A stretch of DNA of 64,000 nt, from positions 1-64,000 of the forward strand of contig NZ_CP079194.1 in the NCBI RefSeq assembly GCF_019297855.1, read 5' to 3'. Position 1 is the first letter of the stretch, and the number at the start of each line of letters is the position of its first letter. A program made the position numbers and the translations under genes. This DNA is from Gymnodinialimonas ceratoperidinii (GTDB lineage: Bacteria > Pseudomonadota > Alphaproteobacteria > Rhodobacterales > Rhodobacteraceae). The notes beneath the pieces were generated by a model. That model was not told the DNA's origin. It searched no databases and was given only the letters and a program-made list of their open reading frames with translations. This document shows positions 37,091-46,235 of the stretch, piece by piece.

Positions 37091-38647
37091 TTAGTGGGTG
37101 TATTTCTTGATCTCGCCCGACTTCAGGCGTGCGGCGTAGGACTGCAGTTCTGCCCGCACGATCTTCATCAGGAAGTAGAGGCAGAAGATGTTGACCACCG
37201 CCATCGCGAAGATCGCCGCGTCAGAGAAGTCGATGACCGGACCAAGGCTCGCGGCTGCACCGATCACGATGAACGCGCAGAAGATGAGCTTGAAGACCAG
37301 TTCGGTCGTCTTGCCCTCACCGAACAGGTAGGTCCAGGCCTTCAGGCCGTAGTAGGACCACGAGATCATGGTGGAGAAGGCAAAGAGGACCACGGCGATG
37401 GCCAGAACGTAGGGGAACCAACCGATGGCCGATCCGAAGGCTGCCGACGTGAGGGCCACACCGCCGGTCCCGCCCACGGTCTCGATCGCCGTGCCGGTCT
37501 CGTTCAGCATGTAATTGCCGGTCGCCTGATCGATGACCAACTGCTGCGAAATGATGATGACCAAAGCCGTCATCGTGCAGATCACGACCGTGTCGATCAG
37601 CGGCTCGAGCAGGGATACGAATCCTTCGGTAATCGGCTCGTTGGTCCGCACGGCCGAGTGGGCGATGGCCGCAGAACCCACGCCCGCCTCGTTCGAGAAG
37701 GCGGCCCGCTTGAAGCCCTGGATCAACGCGCCGACGAAACCGCCCGCAACGCCCAACCCGGTGAAGGCTCCGGCGAAGATCTGGCCAAAGGCCCAGCCGA
37801 TCATGTCGTAGTTCACCGCAAGGACGATGATCGCGGCGCCCACGTAAAGCAGGCCCATGAAGGGTACGATCTTCTCGGTCACGCGCGCGATGGACTTGAT
37901 GCCACCCACGATGACCGCGAAGACCACGGCTGCGAACAGCAGGCCGGTGATCCAGCCCGGGAACTCACCGGTAATCTGGGTGATCTGCACATGGGCCTGG
38001 TTGGCCTGAAACATGTTGCCGCCCCCAAGCGCGCCGAGGATACAGAAGACCGAGAACAAGACCGCGAGGATCTTGCCACCGGGCAGCCCCAGCTCTCCGA
38101 AACCCTTGGAGATGTAGTACATCGGGCCACCTGAAACGGTGCCGTCCGGATACTCGTTGCGGTACTTCACGCCGAGCGTACATTCGGTGAATTTCGAGGC
38201 CATGCCCAGAAGACCCGCAAGGATCATCCAGAACGTCGCCCCCGGCCCGCCGATGCCCACGGCGACCGCGACGCCCGCGATATTTCCGAGGCCGACAGTG
38301 CCCGAAAGCGCCGTTGCCAGCGCCTGAAAGTGGCTGACTTCGCCCGCATCATTGGGGTCCGAGTAGTCGCCTTTCACCAGGCTGATCGCATGGCCGAAGA
38401 AGCGGAATTGAACGAAGGCGAAGTAGATGGTGAAAACGGTCGCGCCGATCACCAGCCACAGCACGATCCACGGAAAGTTGGTGCCCGGGATCGACATGAA
38501 GATGAAGTTGACGAACCAGCCCGTCGAGTTGGCGAAAGCCTGGTTCACCCGCTCGTCCAGCGAGACCGCCGCGTCTTGAGCCCAGGTGGGCGTGATGAGG
38601 GCCATGTAGGTCGCAACGGCCAATATGATGGAATACATTTTTTTCAT
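37091..38647 (-). CDS. Alanine/glycine:cation symporter (AGCS family)
   Basis: This sodium- or proton-coupled amino acid importer has 518 residues and about 10-11 transmembrane helices. AGCS signatures are GTVGLGNIAGVAVAVGIGGP (about 117-136), GGPMYYI and the diagnostic SNEAGVGSAAIAHSA. A hydrophobic leader ending TPTWAQ precedes the first helix and may be cleaved. A universal-stress-protein gene ends 12 nt upstream on the same strand, so the two form an operon. Confidence 0.94.
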   Translation of the reverse strand: MKKMYSIILAVATYMALITPTWAQDAAVSLDERVNQAFANSTGWFVNFIFMSIPGTNFPWIVLWLVIGATVFTIYFAFVQFRFFGHAISLVKGDYSDPNDAGEVSHFQALATALSGTVGLGNIAGVAVAVGIGGPGATFWMILAGLLGMASKFTECTLGVKYRNEYPDGTVSGGPMYYISKGFGELGLPGGKILAVLFSVFCILGALGGGNMFQANQAHVQITQITGEFPGWITGLLFAAVVFAVIVGGIKSIARVTEKIVPFMGLLYVGAAIIVLAVNYDMIGWAFGQIFAGAFTGLGVAGGFVGALIQGFKRAAFSNEAGVGSAAIAHSAVRTNEPITEGFVSLLEPLIDTVVICTMTALVIIISQQLVIDQATGNYMLNETGTAIETVGGTGGVALTSAAFGSAIGWFPYVLAIAVVLFAFSTMISWSYYGLKAWTYLFGEGKTTELVFKLIFCAFIVIGAAASLGPVIDFSDAAIFAMAVVNIFCLYFLMKIVRAELQSYAARLKSGEIKKYTH

Positions 38648-38659
38648 TGGTACTGCTCC

Positions 38660-39088
38660 TTATGCGACGACAGTGACAGGAACGCGCGCGTTCATGACAA
38701 GGTTGGCGGTAGAGCTGCCGAACAGCCGCGAGATCCCACCCGCGCTGGAGCGGGCGACGACGATCTGGGTGGCGCCCTCGGAGTGAGCGACCTTGTCGAT
38801 CGTGTCGGCCACATCTCCGTGGCGCACAACCGCGCGGGCGTTCAAGCCCGCCGCCTGAAGCGAGGCGACAGCGGGGTCCACGACCCGTTCTCTCGCGATG
38901 GAAATCTCTTCTTCGCGACGCTTGTGGCGCTGCGCATTTTCCTCTGCGGTCTGGAAAGAAAACGGTGACCATTCGATCACATAAACGACGATCAGCTCAC
39001 AATTCTCACTGCTCGCCGCGACGTTCTTGGCAAAGTCCAAGGCCTTTTCGCCTGAACTCTGACCATCAAGTCCGATCACTAACTTCAT
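38660..39088 (-). CDS. Universal stress protein (UspA fold)
   Basis: The 142 residues begin MKLVIGLDGQSSGEKALDFA, the Usp first strand and helix. The C-terminal region reads VVARSSAGGISRLFGSSTANL. The usual ATP motif is G-x2-G-x9-G-S; here only the final G-S is retained and the earlier Gly positions are Val/Ala and Ser. This Usp may therefore not bind ATP in the standard way. GGGGA precedes the ATG at 39088. The symporter follows 12 nt later, suggesting the Usp modulates or reports on it, as Usp-transporter operons do elsewhere. Confidence 0.9.
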   Translation of the reverse strand: MKLVIGLDGQSSGEKALDFAKNVAASSENCELIVVYVIEWSPFSFQTAEENAQRHKRREEEISIARERVVDPAVASLQAAGLNARAVVRHGDVADTIDKVAHSEGATQIVVARSSAGGISRLFGSSTANLVMNARVPVTVVA

Positions 39089-39106
39089 AATTTGTCCCCA
39101 TGTTTT

Positions 39107-39127
39107 ATTGCTCAAAAGCAATTTTTT
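39107..39127. promoter_or_regulatory. Small hairpin with T-run upstream of usp
   Basis: ATTGCT/AGCAAT form a 6-bp stem with a 4-nt loop (39107-39122). On the plus strand T run at 39122-39127 follows, like a miniature terminator. On the minus strand it lies 18 nt before the usp ATG, within its leader. The surrounding 39089-39338 gap shows nothing else I can name. Confidence 0.35.
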
Positions 39128-39338
39128 ACAGGCAACATCCGGGCCCTTTCTGCGTACATTCCCGCAGGTTGCCTAACGTCACGCTATCCGAGGGATTCGC
39201 ACCGGTCTAATTATTTTTGTAAAAGAACTCGCACCCGGTTCGCGGCGCGAGTCCTGACCTTTCCCAATACGAAACGTCTTTCGACCAAACTCCTGCCCTG
39301 CGCCATGAACCCTTTCTCGCGACGGAAACGAGCCGACC

Positions 39339-39815
39339 TTGCCCCACCCGTTTGATCCGCAGATCGTCCTGTCTCGCCCTCTCATCGCCATTCTCTCCAC
39401 CGTCTCGGACAAGGGCGCGCCGCGCAACGCGCCGGTCTGGTTCGCGTGGGAGGCGGAGGCTCTGTGGATGCTGTCGGACGCGGGCGCCAGCAGTGCAGCG
39501 CGGGTGGAGGCCAATCCCCAGGTCGCGGTCGAGATCGTGGATTACGACAACGAAGCGGGCCTGCTGCGCCATCTCGGCCTGCGCGGCACAGCAACGGTGG
39601 AGCCGATGGACACCGCGCTCTTCCGGAGGCTCCTGCGCCGGTATCTCGGGCCAGAGGAGGCGCAGAACCCGTGGTTTGTCCAGAATGTCGCCCGCATCGA
39701 CGATCCGAACGGGCGCCTGATCCGCCTCGTCCCGGACAGTATCTTCACCAACGACGTCAGTTTCTTTCGGACCGGTCCCGACCTGGCACAGCCGGCACGC
39801 TCCGAGCCAGATTGA
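39339..39815 (+). CDS. Pyridoxamine 5'-phosphate oxidase-fold protein
   Basis: The 158 residues have the split-barrel flavin-binding fold. PLIAILSTVSDKGAPRNAPVWFAW is the typical opening (serial strands beta1-beta2), followed by EALWMLSDAGASSAARVEAN and a mid-domain GLRGTATVEPMD. Members bind FMN, F420 or haem and often act on small molecules; the substrate is unknown. The start is taken as TTG at 39339, behind GGAAACGAG, because the domain begins at once and no in-frame ATG/GTG is closer. Start confidence is moderate. Confidence 0.8.
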   Translation: MPHPFDPQIVLSRPLIAILSTVSDKGAPRNAPVWFAWEAEALWMLSDAGASSAARVEANPQVAVEIVDYDNEAGLLRHLGLRGTATVEPMDTALFRRLLRRYLGPEEAQNPWFVQNVARIDDPNGRLIRLVPDSIFTNDVSFFRTGPDLAQPARSEPD

Positions 39816-39870
39816 CAGCTTCGCCGCGCTTCGACACGCTGTCCTGATCCGATAGCCGAAAGCCCGCCGA

Positions 39871-40485
39871 ATGATTTCCACCCAGTTTCTTCTGACCGCG
39901 CTTGTCGTGGTGATCGCACCGGGAACCGGCGTGCTCTATACCCTCGCGCTCGGATTGGGGCGCGGTCGTCGCGCGGCGCTCTGGGCGGCCTTGGGCTGCA
40001 CGCTTGGCATCGTCCCGCATCTGCTGGCTGCGACGCTCGGCCTGGCCGCCGTCCTCCATGCCTCGGCGCTCCTCTTCAACGTGGTGAAATTCCTCGGCGT
40101 GGGCTATCTTCTGTACCTCGCATGGTCGGCGTTGCGCTCGGGCGGCGCACTGAACGTCGAGCCCTCGACCCGCGTCGAGCCGGGGCCGGCCATCGCCAGA
40201 CGCGGCGCGTTGATCAATATCCTCAACCCGAAGCTGTCGATCTTCTTCCTGTCCCTGCTGACCCCGTTCCTGTCCGGCAACCCGGCCACCGTGACGCAGG
40301 AAACGCTGATCCTTGGCGCCATATTCATGGCCATGACCTTCGCTGTCTTCGTGCTCTATGGCCTCTTCGCCGCGACGGCGCGCCGATACATCCTCGGCTC
40401 CGCACGGATCATGGCGTGGATGAACCGCTCCTTCGCGGCGATATTCGCCCTCTTGGCAGGGCGGCTCGCGTTGGAGCGTGCGTGA
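39871..40485 (+). CDS. LysE-family translocator
   Basis: This amino-acid or metabolite exporter has 204 residues and about six transmembrane helices. Family marks are VVIAPGTGVLYTLALGLGRG near the N-terminus (usually PGP; here PGT), GVGYLLYLAWSALRSG, and INILNPKLSIFFLSLLTPF. Substrates range from lysine to homoserine; none can be inferred here. It is followed 39 nt later by a methyltransferase on the same strand. Confidence 0.9.
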   Translation: MISTQFLLTALVVVIAPGTGVLYTLALGLGRGRRAALWAALGCTLGIVPHLLAATLGLAAVLHASALLFNVVKFLGVGYLLYLAWSALRSGGALNVEPSTRVEPGPAIARRGALINILNPKLSIFFLSLLTPFLSGNPATVTQETLILGAIFMAMTFAVFVLYGLFAATARRYILGSARIMAWMNRSFAAIFALLAGRLALERA

Positions 40486-40524
40486 GGCGTCCGTCCCCCC
40501 TCAGCACGTAGAGGCCCCTGCCCG

Positions 40525-41124
40525 ATGAGCGACGATAAAACCATCTCCGTCTATGAAACCCGCGCGGAGTCCTACGCCGGCATGGGGATCACCCCGACGC
40601 AGGCAGAAGCGCTGGAGGTTTTCACCGCCGCCTTGCCTGCCGCGGCCGATATTCTCGATCTTGGTTGTGGCCCGGGCCTGCATGCCCGCGCGATGATGGA
40701 GCTTGGCCACAGGGTGGACGGCATCGACGCGACCCCGGCTTTCGTGGATGCGGCTGTGTCCCGGGGCGTCTCCGCCCAACTCGGGACGTTTGACGACATC
40801 ACGGCGCATGACGCCTACGACGGCATTTGGGCCAGCTTCAGCCTGCTCCACGCGCCGCGTGCAGAGGTGCCGCGCCATCTGCGCGCGCTCGCCCATGCCT
40901 TGCGACCCGGGGGCGTGCTGTTTCTCGGCATGAAGACCGGAGAGGGTGAAGCACGCGACGGCCTCGGTCGGCATTACAGCTATTTCACGGCAGAGGAGCT
41001 TATCGCGATGCTGACCGGGCTTGGCCTCACCCTCACCCACCGTGTAGACGGCGCGGAGCCCGGCCTAGCCGGCACCCATGATCCTTTCACCCTGCTCCAC
41101 GCGAAAGCTCCCGACGATGCCTGA
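40525..41124 (+). CDS. SAM-dependent methyltransferase, class I
   Basis: The 199 residues form a small Rossmann methyltransferase: motif [16 protein letters not shown] (about 43-57), motif [12 protein letters not shown], motif [16 protein letters not shown] and [20 protein letters not shown]. The substrate is unknown; the form resembles UbiE/Tam-like small-molecule enzymes. Its last 8 nt overlap the rnhA start, suggesting coupled translation. Confidence 0.88.
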   Translation: MSDDKTISVYETRAESYAGMGITPTQAEALEVFTAALPAAADILDLGCGPGLHARAMMELGHRVDGIDATPAFVDAAVSRGVSAQLGTFDDITAHDAYDGIWASFSLLHAPRAEVPRHLRALAHALRPGGVLFLGMKTGEGEARDGLGRHYSYFTAEELIAMLTGLGLTLTHRVDGAEPGLAGTHDPFTLLHAKAPDDA

Positions 41125-41581
41125 CCTGATTGCCTACACCGACGGAGCCTGCTCCGGAAATCCCGGCCCCGGAGGGTGGGGCGCCCTGATGCGCGCCAAG
41201 GATGGCGAGACGATCATCAAGGAGCGCGAGTTGAAGGGCGGCGAGGCCGACACCACCAACAACCGCATGGAACTTCTGGCCGCGATCTCGGCTCTGGAGG
41301 CCTTGGAGCGTCCCTCGACCCTGACCATCGTGACCGACAGCGCCTACGTGAAGAACGGCATCACCGGCTGGATGCATGGTTGGAAGCGGAACGGCTGGAA
41401 GACCTCGACCAAGAAGCCGGTGAAGAACGTAGACCTCTGGCAGCGGCTGGACGAGGCGCAGGCGCGGCACAACGTGACCTGGGAATGGATCAAGGGCCAT
41501 GCCGGTCACGAGGGCAACGAGCGCGCCGACGAATTGGCACGCGCGGGCATGGCGCCGTTCAAGAAATCGAAGCGTGGCTGA
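41117..41581 (+). CDS. rnhA: Ribonuclease HI
   Basis: RNase HI cleaves RNA in RNA:DNA hybrids. The 154 residues carry the catalytic carboxylates: Asp9 in [17 protein letters not shown], Glu in [10 protein letters not shown], Asp in [11 protein letters not shown] and the late Asp in GNERADELA. The basic handle [16 protein letters not shown] is present. Start at 41117, within the end of the methyltransferase gene. The TRIC-like gene follows directly after its stop. Confidence 0.97.
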   Translation: MPDLIAYTDGACSGNPGPGGWGALMRAKDGETIIKERELKGGEADTTNNRMELLAAISALEALERPSTLTIVTDSAYVKNGITGWMHGWKRNGWKTSTKKPVKNVDLWQRLDEAQARHNVTWEWIKGHAGHEGNERADELARAGMAPFKKSKRG

Positions 41582-42208
41582 ATGGGTATCACGCTGACAC
41601 TGGACTACGCCTCGGTGCTGGTCTTCGCGCTGACAGGGGCGCTGGCCGCGTCGCGGGCTCAGCTTGATATCGTGGGGTTCATCTTTTTCGCCTGCCTCAC
41701 GGCGGTGGGGGGCGGCACCCTGCGCGATTTGTTGCTGGACCGGGACCCGGTGTTCTGGATCGCCGACGCAACACCGCTCGCCGTTGCGATGGCCGCGGCC
41801 GTGGTGGTTTTCTTCACTGCGCATTTGATGGAATCGCGCCTGAAGTGGCTGATCTGGCTCGACGCGGGCGCCTTTGCCATCGCGGTCGCGGCAGGGGTCG
41901 CCGTCGCACGGGAAGCCGGGGTGAGCACGGGTGTGGTCCTTGTCATGGGCGTCGCCACCGGGACCTTCGGCGGCCTGATGCGCGACGTGGTCGCCAATGA
42001 GGTGCCGCTGGTCCTGAAACAGGGGGAGCTCTACGTCACCGCCGCCTTCGCCGGTGCGGCCGCATCCCTTCTGGGAGCGCGGTTCCTCTCGCCGGAAGCG
42101 GCATGGCCAACGGTGATCTGCATCTTTGTCACCTTCGGTCTGCGCGCAGGCTCGCTCCTGTTCGGGTGGAGCCTGCCTGTCTACAAGGGGCGCCCCCCGC
42201 GCGCCTGA
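41582..42208 (+). CDS. Trimeric intracellular cation (TRIC/UPF0126) channel
   Basis: The 208-residue membrane protein has about seven hydrophobic helices arranged as two homologous halves. Each half has a GxxGGxxRD signature: AVGGGTLRDLLLDRDP (about 41-56) and GTFGGLMRDVVANEVP (about 128-143). Prokaryotic homologs of TRIC form monovalent-cation channels; the physiological role is unclear. The ATG directly follows the rnhA stop. Confidence 0.9.
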   Translation: MGITLTLDYASVLVFALTGALAASRAQLDIVGFIFFACLTAVGGGTLRDLLLDRDPVFWIADATPLAVAMAAAVVVFFTAHLMESRLKWLIWLDAGAFAIAVAAGVAVAREAGVSTGVVLVMGVATGTFGGLMRDVVANEVPLVLKQGELYVTAAFAGAAASLLGARFLSPEAAWPTVICIFVTFGLRAGSLLFGWSLPVYKGRPPRA

Positions 42209-42213
42209 CAGGT

Positions 42214-42257
42214 CAAATCCTTGCAAGGATTTGCAGAAGGCTTTTGCAAAAGCCTTC
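42214..42257. repeat. Two tandem perfect palindromes
   Basis: CAAATCCTTGCAAGGATTTG (42214-42233, 20 bp) is followed after 2 bp by a second perfect palindrome of 22 bp at 42236-42257 centred on TTTTGCAAAA. They fill the 62-bp gap between the convergent TRIC and 356-residue genes. As RNA each makes a hairpin readable on either strand, so a bidirectional terminator is the simplest role. Confidence 0.75.
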
Positions 42258-42270
42258 GGCCGCGCGGGCG

Positions 42271-43341
42271 TCAGTCGAAGGTGCCTGTCACGCGGCCTAG
42301 AAGCATGAAGGCGCGCGCGGTGCGGGTGTCGGCAAGATGCGAGATTTCCTCGTCGCTGGCGTTCTTCTCGAACTCCATGAAGGTGCGGTCGAAGTGGCGC
42401 AGGAAATGGTGAACCGCGTCGCGAAACACCGGGTCTTTCCGCATCCGTCCGGCCGCCAGAACCAGCGACGAGCGGTCGTGGATGCCCCCAAGCGCGGCGA
42501 TGGGCCGTCCGCGCTCCCCCTTCGCAAAGCGCCGCCAGACCTCGGATTTCGAGCGGTCGGGGCGCAGATCATCCATGTAGATGCCGTCTTGCGAGAGCAA
42601 CGTGAGCACATCTTGCGAGGCGCGGATCAGCCGCTCTGTCGCGCGGTCTTCCAAGGCACGGCGCAGCGTACGGAAACCTTCCTTGTCGTGCTCGTTCTCT
42701 GGGAAATTGAGTGCCTTGATGAAATCGGCGACCGAGATCGGCTCGGCTTCGATTTCCTGAACCAGACCGAGGGCCGGTTGCGGTTGTGCCGCCTCTGCCT
42801 CGCTTGCGGATGGCGACACCGCGGCGCGCACTTCGGCAGGTGCCACGGACCGGAGCGACGTGAAGGTGGCAAGCTTGGTGTCTGCGGCCTGCTGCGCGGC
42901 AACGAGGTCATCGAGCTTCTGTACAAGATCCGGCTTCATCTCCATCGATTGGCGTTGCTGCTGTTCCACATAGGCCGCCCGCATCGCATCGATGGAGGCT
43001 TGCAGCCGCGCGGCCTCCTGCCGCAACGCCCGCGCCGTCCGGGCGGCCATCGCGGCAACCCAGATCAGCGCCAGCGGCACGATCACTGCCAGGATCGAGA
43101 GGAGCTGCGACAGGCCGGTAGGGGCGGCCTCGGCCTCTTCCTCGCCGCCGCCGCTGAGCCCCAGAACCACCACGGCCACGATCCACAGAAGCGAGACGAT
43201 GATTGCCGCGATCTCGATCCCGGTGATCCGGGGTCCGGCGTCGGCGCGGGCGTAGAGCCCGAGGTCCAGCGCCGTGGGCGTGGGCGAGGGCCTCGGCTCG
43301 ATGGTCTGTTCATCTGTCGGGTCGGAAGAAGAAGACGACAT
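42271..43341 (-). CDS. Conserved membrane protein of unknown function
   Basis: The 356-residue protein starts with a Ser/Pro/Thr-rich segment, then two transmembrane helices (about 42-62 and 80-100), then a long coiled-coil (about 100-160; RTARALRQEAARLQASIDAM). A soluble helical C-terminal domain (about 205-356) ends with TRTARAFMLLGRVTGTFD. It should sit in the inner membrane with a large cytoplasmic domain. I recognise no family. greA starts upstream on the same strand. Confidence 0.8.
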   Translation of the reverse strand: MSSSSSDPTDEQTIEPRPSPTPTALDLGLYARADAGPRITGIEIAAIIVSLLWIVAVVVLGLSGGGEEEAEAAPTGLSQLLSILAVIVPLALIWVAAMAARTARALRQEAARLQASIDAMRAAYVEQQQRQSMEMKPDLVQKLDDLVAAQQAADTKLATFTSLRSVAPAEVRAAVSPSASEAEAAQPQPALGLVQEIEAEPISVADFIKALNFPENEHDKEGFRTLRRALEDRATERLIRASQDVLTLLSQDGIYMDDLRPDRSKSEVWRRFAKGERGRPIAALGGIHDRSSLVLAAGRMRKDPVFRDAVHHFLRHFDRTFMEFEKNASDEEISHLADTRTARAFMLLGRVTGTFD

Positions 43342-43395
43342 CGTCTCTTTTACTCCGGTAATAGGGCGGTCATCACGGGCGCGATTGCCCGGATG

Positions 43396-43866
43396 TCAGA
43401 CATAGGAGATCTTGACGATCTCGAAGCTTTTCGCCCCACCGGGCGTGCGCACTTCGACGCTATCGCCCTCCTCTTTGCCGATCAAGGCGCGGGCGAGCGG
43501 CGATTTGATGTTGAGAAGCCCGTTTTCGATGTCGGCCTCGGCCTCACCCACGATCATGTAGGTCTTCTCTTCCTCGGTCTCTTCATCAACCAGATCGACC
43601 GTGGCGCCGAACTTGATCGGGCCGGAAAGCGTCTTGGGATCAATGACCTGCGCCAGAGAGATGGAGCCTTCAAGCTCCTTGATACGGCCCTCGATGAATG
43701 ACTGCTTTTCTTTCGCGGAATGATATTCCGCGTTCTCCGACAGGTCCCCATGCTCCCGCGCCTCGGCGATTGCCTTGATGATTGCAGGACGCTCAATGCT
43801 CTTGAGCTGTTTCAATTCACCGTTCATGGCCTCAAGGCCTTTCGGTGTCATCGGGATCTTTTCCAT
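43396..43866 (-). CDS. greA: Transcription elongation factor GreA
   Basis: GreA rescues backtracked RNA polymerase by stimulating transcript cleavage. The 156 residues have the N-terminal coiled-coil with the tip signature [20 protein letters not shown] (acidic tip residues present) and a C-terminal FKBP-like domain with [19 protein letters not shown]. Start at 43866 ([10 protein letters not shown]). It lies 54 nt upstream of the 356-residue membrane protein, same strand. Confidence 0.97.
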   Translation of the reverse strand: MEKIPMTPKGLEAMNGELKQLKSIERPAIIKAIAEAREHGDLSENAEYHSAKEKQSFIEGRIKELEGSISLAQVIDPKTLSGPIKFGATVDLVDEETEEEKTYMIVGEAEADIENGLLNIKSPLARALIGKEEGDSVEVRTPGGAKSFEIVKISYV

Positions 43867-43999
43867 CGGTTCAGTGCCTTAATCGAATAGTGGCAAACGA
43901 AACCCGGCCAATCGCGGAAAGCGACAAGCCGGGAATAGCAAGACGTTAGGGGTGAATGAACGGCGGATCAACTCGGATTGCCGAGATAAAGGCTAAGCC

Positions 44000-44137
44000 T
44001 CAGCCGCCGACGCCGACTTCCGCCGATCCCGAGATATGGAGCCCGGGCTCGACATTGGCGCGGTCAGGGCGCTCGGGTTCGCCATCGACGCCGCAAGCAG
44101 CGACGGCAAGGACGGACAGAATGGCAAGATATCGCAT
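44000..44137 (-). CDS. 45-residue LptM-like lipoprotein
   Basis: This very short gene encodes MRYLAILSVLAVAACGVDGE followed by a Pro/Glu-rich tail ending SAEVGVGG. AVAAC is a clean lipobox with Cys15. AGGAGA lies 8 nt before the ATG, supporting real translation. It is on the argH strand, 95 bp past the argH stop. Small lipoproteins of this form next to argH or lysA are frequent in proteobacteria; enterobacterial LptM (YifL) assists LptD oxidative maturation. Equivalence is inferred from form and context only. Confidence 0.8.
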   Translation of the reverse strand: MRYLAILSVLAVAACGVDGEPERPDRANVEPGLHISGSAEVGVGG

Positions 44138-44232
44138 CGGTACTCTCCTACGGTTGCGTCAGTGTCCGCCGCATCCCCGCCTCTGTCCAGAGCCGAGGCA
44201 ACCATCGGCGGGCAGCTGCCATCCGATCCATG

Positions 44233-45645
44233 CTACCCCAAACGGTCACGCCAGCGCGCCACTTGCTCGCGCACCCGCTCGGGCGCGGTGCCGCCGTAGG
44301 ACACGCGGGAGGCCACGGAGTTGTGCACGCCGAGCACGTCGAAGACGGCGGCTGTGATTTCATCGTGGACGGATTGCATGTCCTCCAGCGTCAGATCCGG
44401 CAGGTCGCAGCCCTTGTCCTCGGCCAGCTTGACGAGGCTACCGGTGACGTGATGCGCCTCACGGAAGGGCATATCCAGCGCGCGGACCAGCCAGTCGGCA
44501 AGGTCTGTCGCGGTGGAGAACCCGGAGGAGGCAGCGGCTTCGAGCGAGGGCACATTGGCTTGCATGTCGCGCACCATCCCTTCCATGGCGGCCAGCGCCA
44601 GCATCAGGTTGTCGGCGGCGTCGAAGGTCTGCTCCTTGTCCTCCTGCATATCCTTGGAATAGGCCAGCGGCAGCCCCTTCATCACCGTCATCAGCGCGAC
44701 ATTGGCCCCGAAGATCCGCCCGATCTTGGCGCGGATCAGCTCTGCCGCGTCAGGGTTCTTCTTCTGCGGCATGATCGAGGAGCCGGTGGAGAAGCGGTCC
44801 GACAGCGCCACGAAGCGGAACTGGGCGGACGACCAGATCACCAGCTCCTCCGCGAAGCGCGACAGATGCATGGCGCAGATCGAGGCGGCCGAAAGGAACT
44901 CCAGCGCAAAATCGCGATCTGCCACGGCATCGAGCGAGTTGGCCGTGGGGCGGTCGAAGCCAAGCGCCTTCGCGGTCATCTCGCGGTCGATGGGGAACGA
45001 GGTGCCGGCGAGCGCGGCGGAGCCCAGAGGCGACTCGTTCATCCGCGCGCGTGCATCGCGGAAACGCGAGGCATCGCGGCCCAACATCTCGACATAGGCC
45101 ATCATGTGATGCCCCCAGGTCACCGGCTGCGCCGTCTGCAGGTGGGTGAAGCCCGGCATGACCCATTCGGCCCCCTGCTCCGCTTGCCCCAGAAGCGCCT
45201 TTTGCAACGCTTCGATCCCGGTGATCGCGGCGTCCATCTGGTCGCGAACCCAAAGCTTGAAGTCCGTGGCGACCTGATCATTGCGCGACCGCGCCGTGTG
45301 CAGACGCCCGGCGGCGGGGCCGACAATCTCAGTCAGGCGGGATTCCACATTCATGTGAATGTCTTCGAGCGCGGCGGAATAGGCGAAGCTGCCTCCCTCG
45401 ATCTCTGACAAGACCGTGAGCAGCCCTTCCCGGATCACCTCGACATCGCTACTCTCGACAATGCCCGTCGCTGCCAGCATGGCGGCATGGGCACGGGACC
45501 CTTCGATATCCTGACGCGCCATGCGCTGGTCATACGAGATCGAGGCGTTGATCGCCTCCATGATCGCATCCGGACCCGCCGCAAATCGGCCACCCCACAT
45601 GGTGTTGGCTTTGGTCGCGTCGTTGGAGGAACCCGTGTCGCTCAT
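44233..45645 (-). CDS. argH: Argininosuccinate lyase
   Basis: ArgH splits argininosuccinate into arginine and fumarate, the last step of arginine synthesis. The 470 residues contain the fumarase/ASL-superfamily signature [20 protein letters not shown] (about 280-299), with [19 protein letters not shown] and [10 protein letters not shown] upstream. Start at 45645 (MSDTGSSND); a later ATG at MWGGRF is possible, since homologs align from WGGRF. Divergent from the TlpA gene with only 31 bp between start codons. Confidence 0.97.
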   Translation of the reverse strand: MSDTGSSNDATKANTMWGGRFAAGPDAIMEAINASISYDQRMARQDIEGSRAHAAMLAATGIVESSDVEVIREGLLTVLSEIEGGSFAYSAALEDIHMNVESRLTEIVGPAAGRLHTARSRNDQVATDFKLWVRDQMDAAITGIEALQKALLGQAEQGAEWVMPGFTHLQTAQPVTWGHHMMAYVEMLGRDASRFRDARARMNESPLGSAALAGTSFPIDREMTAKALGFDRPTANSLDAVADRDFALEFLSAASICAMHLSRFAEELVIWSSAQFRFVALSDRFSTGSSIMPQKKNPDAAELIRAKIGRIFGANVALMTVMKGLPLAYSKDMQEDKEQTFDAADNLMLALAAMEGMVRDMQANVPSLEAAASSGFSTATDLADWLVRALDMPFREAHHVTGSLVKLAEDKGCDLPDLTLEDMQSVHDEITAAVFDVLGVHNSVASRVSYGGTAPERVREQVARWRDRLG

Positions 45646-45676
45646 ATCTGTCTGCCCTGTCTTCAGAGGAACCGAA

Positions 45677-46234
45677 ATGGTCCGCAAAATCCTAGTTACC
45701 GCCGCATACATCGCCGCAGGCCTTTGCGCAAATGCCGCTATGGCCGAGGATCTGTCGCCGCTGCAGGTCGGCGACATGCGCGGGCTGGTAATCCATGACG
45801 CGCCTGCGGCCGCCTCGGAGCTGCCATTTGTCCAACAGGACGGCAGCGAAGCGCAGCTGTCGGATTACGCGGGCCAGCATGTGCTGCTCAACTTCTGGGC
45901 GACGTGGTGTGCGCCGTGCCGCGAGGAGATGCCATCGCTCCAAACCCTGCAGGAAACCCTGGGCGGCGACGATTTCCAGGTCGTGACCCTCGCCACCGGC
46001 CGCAACCCGCCGCAGGCCATCGCCCGGTTCTTTGACGAGGTCGGGGTGACCACCCTGCCGCAGCATCGCGACATCAACCAGCAGATCGCCCGCGAGATGG
46101 GTATCTTCGGCCTGCCCATCACGGTGGTACTGGACGAGAACGGACAAGAGGTCGCGCGCCTGCGGGGTGATGCGGATTGGGCGTCGGACGAGGCCATCGC
46201 CATGTTGCAAGCGATCATCGCATCCGACGGGTAA
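45677..46234 (+). CDS. TlpA-family thiol:disulfide reductase
   Basis: This exported thioredoxin-like protein has 185 residues. The signal peptide is about 1-23 (ending ANAAMA). The thioredoxin fold follows with [20 protein letters not shown], active-site CAPC near residues 79-82, and the cis-Pro region GLPITVVLD. Such proteins reduce periplasmic disulfides, for example in cytochrome c or oxidase maturation. AGAGGA precedes the ATG. The tlpA-argH divergent pair recurs in Rhodobacteraceae. One base separates its stop from the convergent tag stop. Confidence 0.93.
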   Translation: MVRKILVTAAYIAAGLCANAAMAEDLSPLQVGDMRGLVIHDAPAAASELPFVQQDGSEAQLSDYAGQHVLLNFWATWCAPCREEMPSLQTLQETLGGDDFQVVTLATGRNPPQAIARFFDEVGVTTLPQHRDINQQIAREMGIFGLPITVVLDENGQEVARLRGDADWASDEAIAMLQAIIASDG

Positions 46235-46235
46235 G

